Part shown: positions 22,325-34,350 of the stretch, in pieces
Position numbering within the stretch: position 1 is the stretch's first letter
Layout of the letters: each line of letters begins with the position of its first letter
Assembly (NCBI RefSeq): GCF_902686445.1
Contig: NC_062213.1
Location: 138,220,491-138,284,490 of the forward strand
Source of the DNA: Sciurus carolinensis
Taxonomy: Eukaryota; Chordata; Mammalia; Rodentia; Sciuridae
Direction: 5' to 3'
DNA: 64,000 nucleotides
The notes under the pieces: generated by a model
Database searches by the model: none
Told to the model about the DNA's origin: nothing
What the model saw: the letters and a program-made list of their open reading frames with translations, nothing else
Made by a program: the position numbers and the translations under genes

Positions 22325-22904
22325 TGCATGTAAATTCATTCAACTATTCATTCACATATTCATTAAATATTTCTTGGATGTCTTCTCATTTCTGGCAGTA
22401 CCAGGCGTTCAAAGTAACAGGAATTCCTAAATACCAGGTGTACAAAGGTAGATTAAAAACACCCAGGCCTTTCTTTGAGACCAATGGAAAAGACAGACAT
22501 TTAAGAAATGATTACATAAATATGTATAATTTTTATAATGAGTTTTTATGAAGGAATATGTTGTGCCCTGGCAGTGTATAACAAGGGGATACCTGCCTAG
22601 TTCAGGGAAGACTTTCCTGAGGAAGTGAATTATGAGCTAGAATCTATGAGACTTGGAAGTAGAAAAGGATGGAGTAGGGAAGGGTATGTAGACAGGCAGA
22701 AAAGAATACATGAAAACTGAACTTGGTGTGCCTGAGGCCCAAGAAACCAGTGTAGATGGAGGGAAAGAAGGGAACCGGGTCTATGAGGGCTTTGGGGGAA
22801 GTGATAAGGCTCGAGATCTTTATCCTAAGTATACTAATGCTAAAGTCACTAAGGTGTGAGTAGGGGCATTATGCAATCAGATATGTGTTTAAAAAGGACA
22901 CTGT
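22325..22904 (-). mobile_element. L2 LINE fragment, left part
   Basis: Minus-strand L2: TTCATTAAATATTTCTTGGA, AGTACCAGGCGTTCAAAG, CAGGGAAGACTTTCCTGAGG, then GGCATTATGCAATCAGATAT. Continues after the SINE with CCACTCTGACTGCTGTGTGG (23050-23160). Confidence 0.7.
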
Positions 22905-23016
22905 GGGAGTGGTTGAGTGCTTGCCTGGCATGTGTAAAACATTGGGTTTGATTCTCAATACCACATATAAATAAATAAGTAAAGGTCTATCGACAACTAA
23001 AAGTAAAAATTAAGAA
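22905..23016 (+). mobile_element. ID SINE with A/T-rich 3' extension
   Basis: ID body (GTGGGAGTGGTTGAGTGCTT, GGGTTTGATTCTCAATACC), then ACATATAAATAAATAAG and AAGGTCTATCGACAACTAA. The flanks AAAAAGGACACTGT (22891-22904) and AAAAAGGAAACTGT (23017-23030) are a target duplication with one mismatch, and the element sits inside an L2. Confidence 0.85.
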
Positions 23017-23592
23017 AAAAAGGAAACTGTTCCAAAAAAAAAAAAAAAAAGCCACTCTGACTGCTGTGTGGCAAGAGCTTAAAGTTTTAGAATTAGCGCA
23101 ATATCTCTGTAATTGATTGTTATTATAGAGATATTTAGAAGGATTAAACTCAGTGGGGTTATAAACATGAAAAGATTCTACTTTTTTTTTTTTTTTCTAT
23201 TCTGACCAGTGCCTTTAGGTGTGCTGATAAAATTTCCTTTCAAATTCCTTAATGTTTCCAGCAGATTTTCATAGTGTTCAAATGACTTTCTGTTGTTAAA
23301 AAGTCCAGTCTGGTCTTCTCCAATTTTATACCCAATTTGAACCTCTCTCTCCCGATTCCCCCAAAGCCCTCCTAGTTCCATATTATTTCAAGGACAGAGA
23401 GACATCCTTGGAAGCAGGTTTGGAAGATGGTCTACTTTCTTACTCTTCTTTTTTATAGAGTTTCCTTTGTTCCATGGCTTGTGGGGCCTGAGAGCTGGGC
23501 AGAAGTTACAAATGTGGCCTACTCAATTGTAATTGCTGTGGTTGTGCTCTGATTGGCATCCCCATGCTGCCTCTATCTGATGAGGCACTCTT

Positions 23593-23621
23593 CAGAACTG
23601 TGAGTCCTCCTCACAGTTCTG
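23593..23621. repeat. Perfect inverted repeat (12-bp stem, 5-base loop)
   Basis: CAGAACTGTGAG, loop TCCTC, CTCACAGTTCTG. All 12 pairs match. Confidence 0.9.
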
Positions 23622-23890
23622 CCATGAGGGAGAGGTCATGTCCTCTCAGGTCTTCTTTGCTCCTAGTGTAGGGGTCTTCTTACGTGATGAGCAGCCCTCT
23701 TGGCCAGGTACCAGCGATTCACCCTGAACTTGGCTATCTTGTCTGATGACTTCTGAAATCTAAGCATCTTTCCACTGCTGTAATTTCTCCTTGTTCTATT
23801 ATTTTTTTCTCCTGCTTGGGTTAGTGTAGAGAGCAGATCAGCAGTCTATCACCTACATAGAAATTCAGCCTAGCAATGAGACATTTGTAT

Positions 23891-23906
23891 CTTCTTACGT
23901 AAGAAG
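23891..23906. promoter_or_regulatory. 16-bp palindrome with TTACGTAA core
   Basis: CTTCTTACGTAAGAAG is its own reverse complement. The central TTACGTAA (23895-23902) is the consensus for PAR-bZIP factors and NFIL3. A match by itself does not prove use. Confidence 0.5.
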
Positions 23907-24629
23907 GCATTTCTTGTCTTTACAAGTAATTTGATTGGATTTCCTAACTTGACTTGGGCTAAGAGTCATATTATTTGCCTCCAGGGACTCCTTCATGACC
24001 CTCTAGTCTATAAATAATGTAAATATAGATACAGACAATGCAGAGGGGAGGAAGAGAGGATGGGAGACTGATTCAGCTTTTCTCAACTAGACGATGGATG
24101 ATGCTACAGGGAAAAGTCAAGAGTACCAGGTTGTTTTGGGCATTTCAGGTTTGAGGTGTTTCTGAACTTCTAATTGCACTTACAATCTTCTGATATGTCA
24201 TTGACTAGTAAACTTTGTAGTTCTGATCCATAGAATAAGATTGACTGAAAATATAAAATATTGATTCATGAATTAACTGGATTCCTCAATGAATTCTAAT
24301 TCCCCAAGTTGGTGGGTAAATTTTTTTTCACAAAGTTTGAGATTTTTTTTTCACTGCCACCTTTCTCCCAAACTAAAAGGCAGTTCCTTTCCCAGTTTTG
24401 ACCACCTTAAATTAGGTAACCTTTTCCTTAAGCATCATTCTCTGTTGCAGTGGTGCTGAATTGTTTCTTATGCCCTGAAAATTACTTTACCAAAGACCAT
24501 GGATGCTGCTACAATGGAAACAAACTCCTGTTTACATGCATTCTGTTATTACACTTCTCATTTACTGTATTATTATAATGACCAAAAATATTGTAGCAAT
24601 ATAGTAAGGAATACATTTTATTGCAATAA

Positions 24630-24850
24630 TAATAGCAGCTAACATTTAGCTCTTTTTATATGCCAAACAATGTCCTATATGCTTTACATCTATGACTCAT
24701 TTAATTCTCTCTACAATCCAATGCTTGGGTACCATTATGGGCTTCATTTTTATAGAGTAGGTATCAGAGACAGAGAGAGGTTAAATACCTTGCCCAGAGT
24801 CACCTCACCAGAACCAGGATCCACACCCAGGCAATCTGGCTCCTAAGATT
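24630..24850 (-). repeat. MIR SINE
   Basis: Reverse complement of MIR: AGCTAACATTTAGCTCTTTT, TTTACATCTATGACTCATTT, GAGAGAGGTTAAATACCTTG, CCAGGCAATCTGGCTCC. Nearly full length. Confidence 0.85.
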
Positions 24851-25223
24851 ACTTCTTAGGGGCTATGCTATAAAATGATTCATCATGCAAAACTAAGTAT
24901 CTCAGTAATTAAACATATACTAGTATTTTGGAGCATAAATTTCATCATTCCAGAACTGGAATGAAGATAAATAAAAATTTGAAAAGGAAATATTAGCAAA
25001 TAAAGTAGACAATAAAAGGCATATTATGCTTGCAAAGGAACATGGAGATTAAGAAGAGTGAATATTTGGTGATTCTAACATACACCTGTGTTTTACCTAG
25101 ACCATTTGTCCCTCCCCACTGATGGTCTGATGGTCTTCATGTCCCTGCTACTGCTTCAGTAAACATTTTACATACCAACTGCATATGCCAAGCACAGCAG
25201 ACCCTTGGAGGGTGTTGGTCTCT

Positions 25224-25334
25224 GTTTGAACCTTCATTTTATTTTTTTTAAATTTATATGTGATGCTGAGAATTGAACCCAGTACATCATGCATGCTAGG
25301 CAAGTGCTCTACCACTGAGCTACAACCCCAACCC
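25224..25334 (-). mobile_element. ID SINE with 3' extension
   Basis: TTTTTTTAAATTTATATG, then GATGCTGAGAATTGAACCC, CATGCTAGGCAAGTGC, CACTGAGCTACAACCCC. Flanked by TGGTCTCT at 25216-25223 and 25335-25342. Confidence 0.85.
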
Positions 25335-25559
25335 TGGTCTCTAATTAGAAAGTTCATTTACTCATTTAATAACCAATTTTTCAGAATTTTACTTTAAAAC
25401 TCACAGCTCTGTAAGGGAGAAAAGCACATACATAAAAAATTATAACTCTGTAAAATAAATTTAAAAATAGAGGCATGTGCCTCTATGTACAGTGGGGATA
25501 TTGAGATGAAGGAAAGTGGTAGGAAATGGTTATTAGGGGAAAGAAGACACCTAAGAGGC

Positions 25560-25970
25560 ATCTTTAAAGAGGACATGCTTGAGTTGGGCAAATTGTCCTG
25601 GCAGACAAGGAATAGGGGAGGTCATTCCAAGTTGAGGTAGTGGCATTTGTAAAGACTCATGGATATGAAATAGGATAATGTGTTCAAGTTACTGCAAGTC
25701 CTATAATATGAGGACATAGGTGTAAGGAAGGAATGAAGGAACAAAGGAAGGAAGGGAAGGAGGGAGAGAATAAATATGACAATAAAACTGAATGTATAGG
25801 CAGAAACTAGGAGAATATGAAGGAATTTGTAGCTTTATTGGAGAGAATGGTGAACCAGTGGATAGTTGTAAGCAGGAAAGTGACACATTGAATTTAGTGT
25901 TTGAGCAATTTGAACTTTAACTCCTTTAGATTGATTATCAGATATGAACAATGTATTAACAAGTAATGAA
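25560..25970 (-). mobile_element. L2 LINE fragment
   Basis: Minus-strand L2: GTCATTCCAAGTTGAGG, GCATTTGTAAAGACTCATGG, GTAAGCAGGAAAGTGACAC. A purine-rich GGAA run (about 25724-25770) lies inside it. Confidence 0.55.
25724..25770. repeat. GGAA-rich simple repeat
   Basis: Imperfect GGAA/GGGA units on the plus strand. Confidence 0.8.
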
Positions 25971-28419
25971 GCATCATGGATATCTAAAAAGAGCAACGAC
26001 AACAAAAGAGTAATGAGGCATATGAGATTTTTATATCTCTGAAGTGGCTATCTGTAGTGGCCATATATATTTTTTTATGCCTGCCTAGTACCTACTTTTC
26101 CTCCTCCACCATTTGTAATGGCATCTGATTTTTTCCTTTGGAGGATTACCCTATCCCCAGGGCTGGCAATCTTATTGTCCTTGCCTGAAGGAAGGTTAGG
26201 CAAGAGATCTGAGCAAGACTCCTCCAACTCCTCCAGAAGTTTACCTTTGTGAGGAGTGACTCAAGAATGGGAAAAGACTGGACTTGATCCAACTGGAGTT
26301 AGCACCCTGAAGGGACAATCTTGTGCTTCCTGTTATCCAGGTTATCAAAGTTACCTCAGTCCTCCCACTTCTGAAGCTAGGTGTTCCCAGATTGCCTTTG
26401 ATTCCCAGAACTTCTCCATAACCTACCAGTAAATTCCTCTGTTGCTTGAGGTAACGAATTCTGCTCAAACCAGGTGCAGTTCACTTTCAAGCTAAGAACC
26501 TGAAATTATATGTCACCTGGAGGGGAAGTTTTGCTTACTTTTACCTGCTGAAATTAACTGGAAATTTTGTGCAAAGGTCATTGTATCTCTGCCTACCTAG
26601 ATACAGCAGGCTGCCCTTTCCTTTCTGCGTCTTGTGCTGGCAAGAAATGGGTTTAGGTTTGATTTGCTTTCAGAACTTGCATCCCTTCCTCATTCTCTTC
26701 TCCCCTCAGCCACCAGCCTGGAATGGAAGGAACCTCTGCTTGTGAAAGTCTTTTTCACTTTATATCTGATCAAGACAATTTTTCTGTTTGGCATAGAAAC
26801 TCACACCCTTCACAAAAGCACCTATGTTCTCCTAAGACCTTGAAGGAATAATGAAAACTTGTAGGTCTCTTCTGCTTTCCATCTTGCCCTAAAACAACTC
26901 AGAAGTCATACACACATAATTATGTGCTTAAATTGGGAGGCAGGATGCAGATAGAAAAATGTAAAAGCACAAAGAAGGAAAAGCAAACAATACTTCAAAA
27001 AGTCCCAATATTTTAATAATAAAAATAATAATGCCTGAGTTATCATTTTTTATTGTTATAACTTTTCTGTTTGTATATATTTTTATTTATGTTTTACTAA
27101 GAGATGGAGAGTCTAAATTTTTACTAGATGTGTTGGGTTCTTTTCCTAGGTACATAGCACTCTTTAGTCTCTGTAATGCCAGAAATGATTACGCTTGTGT
27201 CTGAAGATAAGAGTTTTCATGCATTTCCCAAATCATCTGAAAGAGCTGTCAGGATGTTTGGGATGCAGCCTGTCCATATGCAACACTGGTATTTGGATTG
27301 CTGGCAAGAGGTTACCATTTACTCTTCTTTTTCACCCACCCCTTGACTTCTGGCACACAAAACTACCTGCATACTTTTATGTAATAGCAAATCCAGATGG
27401 TAGAACGTATGGGGGGTGCAATAAACGACTGTGAATCCTTTAACATGTACCTTGGCTGGAATTTATGGTGGAGTTTCCTTCCTAAGTCTCCAGCCTTGCC
27501 ACATTCTACACCGATTTTCACCAGATTAAGAAGATTCTGATAGAACCAAGACTTAAAGGAGATAAAATGGTGATTCTTATAATCAAGAAGTTGGTTCCTT
27601 CTCATTTTCCCTTCTCAAAAATTTTCTTTTCCACAGAAACAATACACAAAAAACTGAGATGAAAACAGAAAAAAAAGGCACTGAAAGGGGGAAAAAACCT
27701 ATAAAAGAAACTGTAGTCTGAAAACTCAAGTATGAAGGAGGAATCAATACCCTTAAATATTTTTAAAGTAGTCAAAATTGAAGGATTAGATTTAGTCCAC
27801 AAAAAGTACTAAAAAATGTCACATATGCCTGCTGTCCTCATACTGCCCTCCCCGCTCCACTCCTTCCCCAAGCCTTTCTGGTCCAGGATGTTTTAGCTGC
27901 CTATGTTGTTTTAGAGGCATGTCACAAAAGCCACAATGTTTTTGAGTACATCCTTTTGACATATGTCTTAGAGCAATTGATCCTTGTTACTGGGGTTCCT
28001 CTAATTAAATAGAGAGCTGCTTCTCACTGTTCTATCTTGGCTATGTGATGAAGTTATCCCTCCTCCGAGGGACTACTGATAGGGTGACGGGAGATGGGAA
28101 CCAAGGTTTGAATTCACCTCTTCCTACAATCCTCATAATGGAGGTCATTTTCATTCTGAACACCCTAGAACTGCTTTTTAATCTTGTTCATGTTTATATT
28201 TTATATTAATTCTTTTTACCTGTATATACTTGCTAATAAATGAACAACTTTTATTTGGCTATGAATATAGCTGATAGTATAGAAATGGTAGTTTGTCAAG
28301 AGTGATGGCAAAGAAAGCCTAGTTATAATTCCTTTTATTACAGGTTTTTCTTCTAAGAGGAGCTTACACTGAGATGAGGGTAGTATCCTTTATGCTAGCA
28401 AATGCTGTGCTCTCCTGGT
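25971..28419. other. Intergenic, nothing assigned
   Basis: Mixed-composition sequence, slightly GC-richer at 26100-26900. Frames here (for example 26241-26468 minus, 26634-26843 plus) show no recognisable domain or splice pattern. Old LTR or DNA repeats may be hidden, but I cannot name them. Confidence 0.5.
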
Positions 28420-28459
28420 CTTTCTTTCCTTCCTTCTTTCTTTCTTTCCTTCCTTCCTG
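28420..28459. repeat. TTTC/TTCC simple repeat
   Basis: Pyrimidine-only run of TTTC and TTCC units. Confidence 0.85.
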
Positions 28460-29349
28460 ATACAATAATAAATCCCTTTCTTAGGGATAATAAATCTGGC
28501 TTAGAAGGGAGGCATGAAAGGTGGCTTCATTCAATGATGGCCTTTCCTTCTTTGGAGACTTGCTTTCATAATTACCCAGGCTTTGATGTTTATGTTTCCA
28601 TATTTGCTGCCATTCCTTGATGCTGTCGTTGATTTTCCTCATAAGCTTTTACCCTCGTAACTTTACTTCCCAGAGGCAAAGGACATGCTCTGTACCTGAC
28701 TGCATTACGAAACACCTGGGTTTGCCTGACCCATCCCTCCACAGGCTGCAACACCCAGGACACTATGAAGATCAAGTTGCCATGACTGGAGGATGGGAGT
28801 ATTCTGCTGGGCCCAGTGAACTTAAACCAACATGGAACCCCCAAAGCCAAGCTCTAGAGGGTCATCCCTTAACCTCCTTAAAGTAAGTTTTCAGCCAGGT
28901 TGTTAATTATTTTGGTGTTGTTTTTTGAGATGTCACTTCATTGGACCTTTAAATATTTTGATGCTTGGCATAGAAACACAAGTTCAGTATAAGCAGGACT
29001 TCGTGGAATGAGGGTGATTGTTAGCACACTCTTCTTTCTTTTCTCTTTGGAAGGGTTTCTTTCTCTTTTGTTAAATTTTATACTTTGTGTCTTGGGCAAA
29101 ATACTTGAAAAGAGAACTTGAAAGACAAGGGAGGCGAAATTCAAGATTTAATGAATAACATATATATTTTGTTTTATATGGCTTGCATTCATTTTTATAA
29201 TATAATTTCTCTGAGTCCCATAGGTTATATTGAATATTATTTACTAATTGTTCATACATTTATTAAAGTCAGCACTTTGAAAATAAAGAGGGAGAGAATT
29301 CGACTAGAATTTAAACTGAATTAATAGATTATTTTTGTCTATTTCTTTC
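28460..29349. other. Intergenic, nothing assigned
   Basis: Short chance frames in both directions; no gene or sure repeat. Confidence 0.5.
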
Positions 29350-29450
29350 ACTTCTATGTCCCCAGCACTCAAAACAGTACATGCCAGAGAGCTGACACTC
29401 AATAAATATTTGTTGATGAATGACCAACTGACTGAACAAATGAATAAATG
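29350..29450 (+). repeat. L2/MIR-type 3' tail
   Basis: TATGTCCCCAGCACTCAAAA, ACACTCAATAAATATTTGTT and GAATGACCAACTGACTG give the classic tail of this old family. Confidence 0.65.
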
Positions 29451-31162
29451 TTAGTGTGATTTAATAAAAATATATTCATTTTAGAATAAGAGGTGTGTAT
29501 ATTGGATATGGCATTGTAAATATCATAAAGCCCATTGTTTAGAAAAGTCCCTAGGAAGTTTTGCAGCACCCAAGGGTTGGAGAAAATATGTTCATTTGTA
29601 TGCAAAGGTGGGAAGCTCTTTATGTTCCAGATTGTTTTTGTGTCAAAGGAGGCATGTGGTTCGTTTCATCTTTTCCATTTTTACTCTATTTTAGAAGGCA
29701 AAAAGACTGACCTATATAAACAATGAATTAGTTCTATTTATTATTTTCTTCTGTGCTTGTTAGTGCCCATCTCTAATGAACTTCTGAGTACTGGCTGATG
29801 GTTGTATTCGACCCCATGGTTTGGTCTGGAGGTTGTACTTCTGCCCAGACTGTGGGCAGTGCCAAGCAGACTCTTATTGGAGTTTCCATTTTTAATTTTG
29901 TATTTGCCATTCCTCTATTTTTGCATCCTTCTCAGAACAGCAGTACGAAGATGGGGATTTAAAGATGGGGATCTGAGATGATGGCGTAGGTCTTGACTGG
30001 TACCCTTTATCACCCACCTTCTTTTCTGTCTACCTGGCTCAGAACATTTTTTTTCCACTTTTCTCCTCCAGTGGCAAAACCAGAGTGGGCCCCAAATCAG
30101 ACTTGACTGAGTGCTCTCCCCAGGTGGGGAGGGCTCCATCACCATCGTGGTGTAGTCTCAGGAGCCTCAACTTCAGAATGACTTTTTGAAGGCTACAAGA
30201 TGTCCGTGACAGTGAGACCAGAAGCTGTGTCTGAGGCTTTAGCCATTAAGTAATATGCTATAAAAAGCACATAACTCAGTCGAATACTTTTATGTTGCAG
30301 TTGAAGTGTTACGTGATTTCATATTATAAGAACTTAAATTCAACACATAAATCTCTCTCAGGTCAGGCTAGGCTTTGTGTTTTTTCTCTCATAACTCACT
30401 CTGAGTTCATCCAAGGCAAACATTTCCAAACTAGCCAATTAGAAAAGACACTGTGGTATAAGGGGGAAATCATAAGATTGAGATTCAGGACTCAGGTCTA
30501 TATTGAACTTTGTTGGTAAACAGTTTTTTTTTTTAATCCAGAATGAGTCAAGACTCTGTGTCTCATTTTCTTGGTTTATAAACAAAGGAAATTTCATAAA
30601 ATAAACTATAACATTGCTTTCAGCTCTAGTGTTCTATTTAGGTTCAAGATTTTTGTACTTCCTTCTTCCTTTATGAATAATGGAAAATAAAGTGTTGGAA
30701 ATAACCCTAACATCAGTTCAATAAATGGCAGTTAAGTCTGAAATAAATAGAATCTGGAAAACCCACTTAGATTACAGAGGAGGGAACTAAGTGAAAATTC
30801 AAGTACCTTACGTAGATCATGTGGCTAATTAATGGGAGAAACCTGACATTTTACCACCAATCGTGTGTTCTTTTCTATTTTACTAGAAAAAAATCCCTTT
30901 ATTACCTTTTGATGGTGGTGATGGGTGCAGAGGAAGCAGAAGTTTCCACAAAAAGGTGGAACTCTTTTTTTCTGCTAAGATGGCCCAGCTTATTATGATA
31001 GTCCCAATATACATCTTGTGGCAAAATGTCAGTGGCTGTCAGGTAGAGATGTGTTGGTGTCTTTAACCTTAGACACAGACCCGAAACTCCTGGAGAAAAA
31101 GGTCACTCATTTCTTTAGGAAAGTAATACCTCTCTTTAAGTTTTTCTCTCTGACTTCACTTC
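29451..31162. other. Intergenic, nothing assigned
   Basis: No coding signal that I trust. Includes a T run at about 30524-30534. Confidence 0.5.
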
Positions 31163-31204
31163 TAAAATCATGCTGCGCATGATTTTACTATTTCAAATAG
31201 TAAA
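31163..31204. repeat. Two overlapping perfect inverted repeats
   Basis: First: TAAAATCATGC, loop TGC, GCATGATTTTA (31163-31187). Second: TTTACTATTT, loop C, AAATAGTAAA (31184-31204). They share four bases, so both stems cannot form fully at once. Confidence 0.9.
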
Positions 31205-31339
31205 GGAGGTCAAAAAATGCTGTTTAAGCAAGCCAGAACCAGGTATTCCACGTGAATTTTGGGGAACCTGATGGACAAGTGACATATGCTAATGTAACTC
31301 TGGGCTCCATGCACAGCTTCCCTGCTTAGGACTGAGTGT

Positions 31340-31485
31340 TGTCTAGATATGAACTCATCTTCCTCCTAAGGCTTCCTGACTTCCCTGTTTCTTTGAACAG
31401 TGTCACTACTTCACAAGTTACTCAAACTCAAACTTCAGTCATCTTTGAGTCCTCCCCCATCTTTGATACATTGAAACATGGATCC
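31340..31485 (+). repeat. L2 LINE fragment
   Basis: L2 ORF-like stretch: GAACTCATCTTCCTCC, then TCAGTCATCTTTGAGTCC and TCCCCCATC, the part that reads 'TCATCCTTGACTCCTC' in better copies. Confidence 0.5.
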
Positions 31486-31576
31486 TTCCTTTGCAGTATT
31501 TCTGACATAGGTTTTACTTCTTCATTTCTATTGTTTTTCATATATGTCACATAAAGTCATATTTTGTGAGTAGTTT

Positions 31577-31780
31577 TGGGGTTAGGCAGAGCTGGGTTTG
31601 AGTCAAAGCTCTGCCACTTACTACTGGTGCATCATTGCTTAATCTCTCTGACCCTTACACACCTTTTCTGTAACATGGGAATAATAATTGTATTGGCCCC
31701 AAAGAATTGTGATAATTAAATGAAGCAACAAATGCAAAATACTCAGTAGAGTGTCTAGCATATATGAGTTCAACACAAAA
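31577..31780 (+). repeat. MIR SINE
   Basis: GGCAGAGCTGGGTTTGAGTC, CTCTGCCACTTACTAC, GTAACATGGGAATAATAAT, AGTGTCTAGCATATATGAG. Confidence 0.8.
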
Positions 31781-31919
31781 TCATAATTATTACTGTACCT
31801 TCTCCTAGTCCATCCTACTTCCTGATAGCAAGTGAATCCCCAGAAAGCCTGGTTCTGACACTTTTTTACCTCCAAAGAGAAGACTCAGTCAGGGTGATCA
31901 AGAGTCTGTCTCTACAGCT

Positions 31920-32145
31920 GGACTTCTGGTGTTAGCTTTCACTAGCTGTGTGATCTTAGCAGTTGCTTAACTTCTCTCTGCCTCAGTTTTCCTATCTGTA
32001 GGATAGGGATGATAGAATCTACCTCAGAGGGTTATAATGAGGTTCATATAATTAAATATTAATAGCTAGTATTTTGAAGAGTTTAGAGTAGTCCTTGGCA
32101 TATACAATAAATCAATATTAATGTTTGATAAATGAATAAAAACTA
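31920..32145 (+). repeat. MIR SINE
   Basis: ACTAGCTGTGTGATCTTAGC, CTTCTCTCTGCCTCAGTTTT, CTACCTCAGAGGGTTATAAT, then an AATAAATCAATATTAATG tail. A second MIR just 140 bp after the one at 31577, same direction. Confidence 0.85.
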
Positions 32146-32454
32146 CACTGGTTTTTTAAATTTTTTGCTGTTTTATAAATACGCTTAGTCAAAATATGCT
32201 TGGTAGTTTTTCTGCATTTGTTTCTTTGGTCTTGCTGTTTCTTCTACCTGGAATGCAGGATGGTTTAGTGGCAAGAGTACCTTTTGGCTGGGAAGAGTCA
32301 TGGGTTTTACTTGTATGCCAGCTTTGATTTATTAGTGGCAGCTACCTGGAGATTTGTATTGCCAAAAATTCTGAGGTTTTAAATGGTTTCTGCAAGAAGG
32401 ATTGGCTTGTACTTCCCCTGGGCCCTGGAAGGAGAAGTGGAGACACATTCTTAT

Positions 32455-32585
32455 ATTTTACCACAATTAAGAAGTAGTCATGCCAAATTGTATCGTTATA
32501 TTTTGTGCATGTACGAATATATAACAACAAATCACACCATTATGTACAACTATAATGCACCGATAAAATAATGTGGAAAAAAGTA
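32455..32585 (+). mobile_element. L1 3' end
   Basis: GTGCATGTACGAATATATAA, CACACCATTATGTACAACT, ATAATGCACCGATAAAATAA and ATGTGGAAAAA match the L1 tails at 41046 and 44060. Confidence 0.8.
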
Positions 32586-32699
32586 GTAGTCACAATGTTT
32601 TCATAATAACACTAATACAGGTTTCAAGAACAAGATAAATTTTCTTAATACTGAGGGCTAAAAAAAAGAATTTTTCATGGTTCTTTGTAAATCATAAAT

Positions 32700-32900
32700 A
32701 ACATTCTTCCAATTATTTTATATAGTTGAATTCATTTATTCCTCGTGGCAGTCTCTGATGTAGGTATTTGTCCTCATTTACAAAGGAAGCAAAGCACAAA
32801 GAGGTGAAGTCACTTGCATCATAAATGGCAAAGTTTAATAAATGGCAAAGCTTGGATTTGAAGCCTGGGTGAGCTACTTCCAAAATCCACACTTTTGGCA
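32700..32900 (-). repeat. MIR SINE
   Basis: Reverse-complement MIR: TTTACAAAGGAAGCAAAGCA, CAAAGAGGTGAAGTCACTTG, GCTTGGATTTGAAGCCTGG. Has a small internal duplication of ATAAATGGCAAAG (about 32821 and 32838). Confidence 0.75.
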
Positions 32901-34110
32901 AATACACTAATATGATTCTAGGTAGTACATGTCCTTGGGTTTTCTTCAGCACATTTAATTTCATTTTAAAATAAGGGAACTTAATTCAATTTGAGCAAAT
33001 TTGATTTAGTACTGTCAGAAAATTAATTCTACAAGGGCACAAATCACTCTTCAAATGTTTATCTCAGATTGTTTGGCTTAATCCAGCAATAAAATTAAGA
33101 ATGTCTCAAGCAGTGGATTTAAACCACTTCCTGCAGAGCTCAGGGTTGGACAAAGATGTCTCTGGGTTGCAAGTGCTAACTAATGTGGTGAATGCAAAAG
33201 AGGCTCTGAACCTCCAGACCCACTTGAACCAGGACAGTTTCGCTTTATCTAATTAAATAGTAGAATCCAAAATAGGATTTTTCTTGAAGTGATATCTGTC
33301 TTTGGAAAGTGTTTTAAGAAAATCACTGACCTAGAGAAATAAATGGACAGGATATGTTGGGGGTACTCTTATTAAATATTATTTCTGGTCAGTGATCTGT
33401 TAACATGAGTTTGGCAGCACACTATGCAAAATTACATTTCTGGCAATTATCTGGCGTGCAAGAGGACCATAATGCTGCTGTTATAGTTAGGTATAAATTC
33501 ACTTACAGTGGCACAGAGGGCAGTCATATTCTCTAACAAAAGTTGGGCCACCCAACCTGGACTCATATAATAGTCACTAGGTTGTTCAATGGCTCATTCC
33601 TTGAATTTTAGAAACTTATGTGTTGAAACAAAAATAGCAAGTCTCCTTGTAAGCCTTGGTTTGCTGGTCTGTTATTAGTCAAGAGCACATGGTTAAACCA
33701 TCCTATTCATGGATAATAGAAAAAACATTATATTTGGCTTCCATGATTTTGTAGTATCTTGAATTTTCAATTTTTAAAGAGATTCTGTTTATTAATAGGA
33801 AAGCATGTTCCAGTAATCCCGGTATCTATAAAGCTTCATGGAATCTATTTCTCATTAAATTCAAATACATGTCAACATTAATTTGGCATAGAAGGTGACA
33901 GAGTTTCTTTCTTGGCTAAACTTTAGTCAGACTTCTGAATATTCTGCTAGGCCCATCTGTACTTTCTTGTAAAATCCAGTATATTAGCAAAGATCCCTAC
34001 TAAGTCAGGTTAGCAAGGACTTCCCATCTTCAATATCTGACCATCACTGGTATTTTGTCAAGCTCCTCATCTTTTGCCATCCTCCTCATATCTGATCTAT
34101 TCAACAGTAA
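32901..34110. other. Intergenic, nothing assigned
   Basis: Looks single-copy. No gene or repeat recognised. Confidence 0.5.
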
Positions 34111-34122
34111 GAATTCTGTTAG

Positions 34123-34333
34123 AGCTGGGTGGGGTGACCCATGCCTATAATCCCAGCTACCTTTGATGCTGAGGCAGGAGAAATGCCAAGTTTGAGTCCA
34201 GCCTCTGCAACTTAGTAAGACTTTGTATCAAAATCAAAATCAAATTAAAAAGAATAAGAGCTAGGAGTATATTTCAGTGATACAACACCACCGGGTTCAA
34301 TCATCAGTTCTAAAAAAAAAAAAAAAAAAAAAA
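34123..34333 (+). mobile_element. B1-ID dimeric SINE
   Basis: B1-like arm (GCTGGGTGGGGTGACCCATG, TGAGGCAGGAGAAATGCC) and decayed ID arm (GAGCTAGGAGTATATTTCAG, GGGTTCAATCATC), then an A tail. Probable target duplication ATTCTGTTAG / ATCCTATTAG (34113-34122, 34341-34350; 8 of 10). Confidence 0.85.
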
Positions 34334-34350
34334 CACAAACATCCTATTAG

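Larger units (their letters stand above)
23161..24629. other. Intergenic with two perfect palindromes
   Basis: Mostly single-copy in appearance. Contains a poly-T run (about 23182-23197), a 12-bp-stem inverted repeat at 23593-23621 and a 16-bp palindrome at 23891-23906. No gene seen. Confidence 0.55.
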
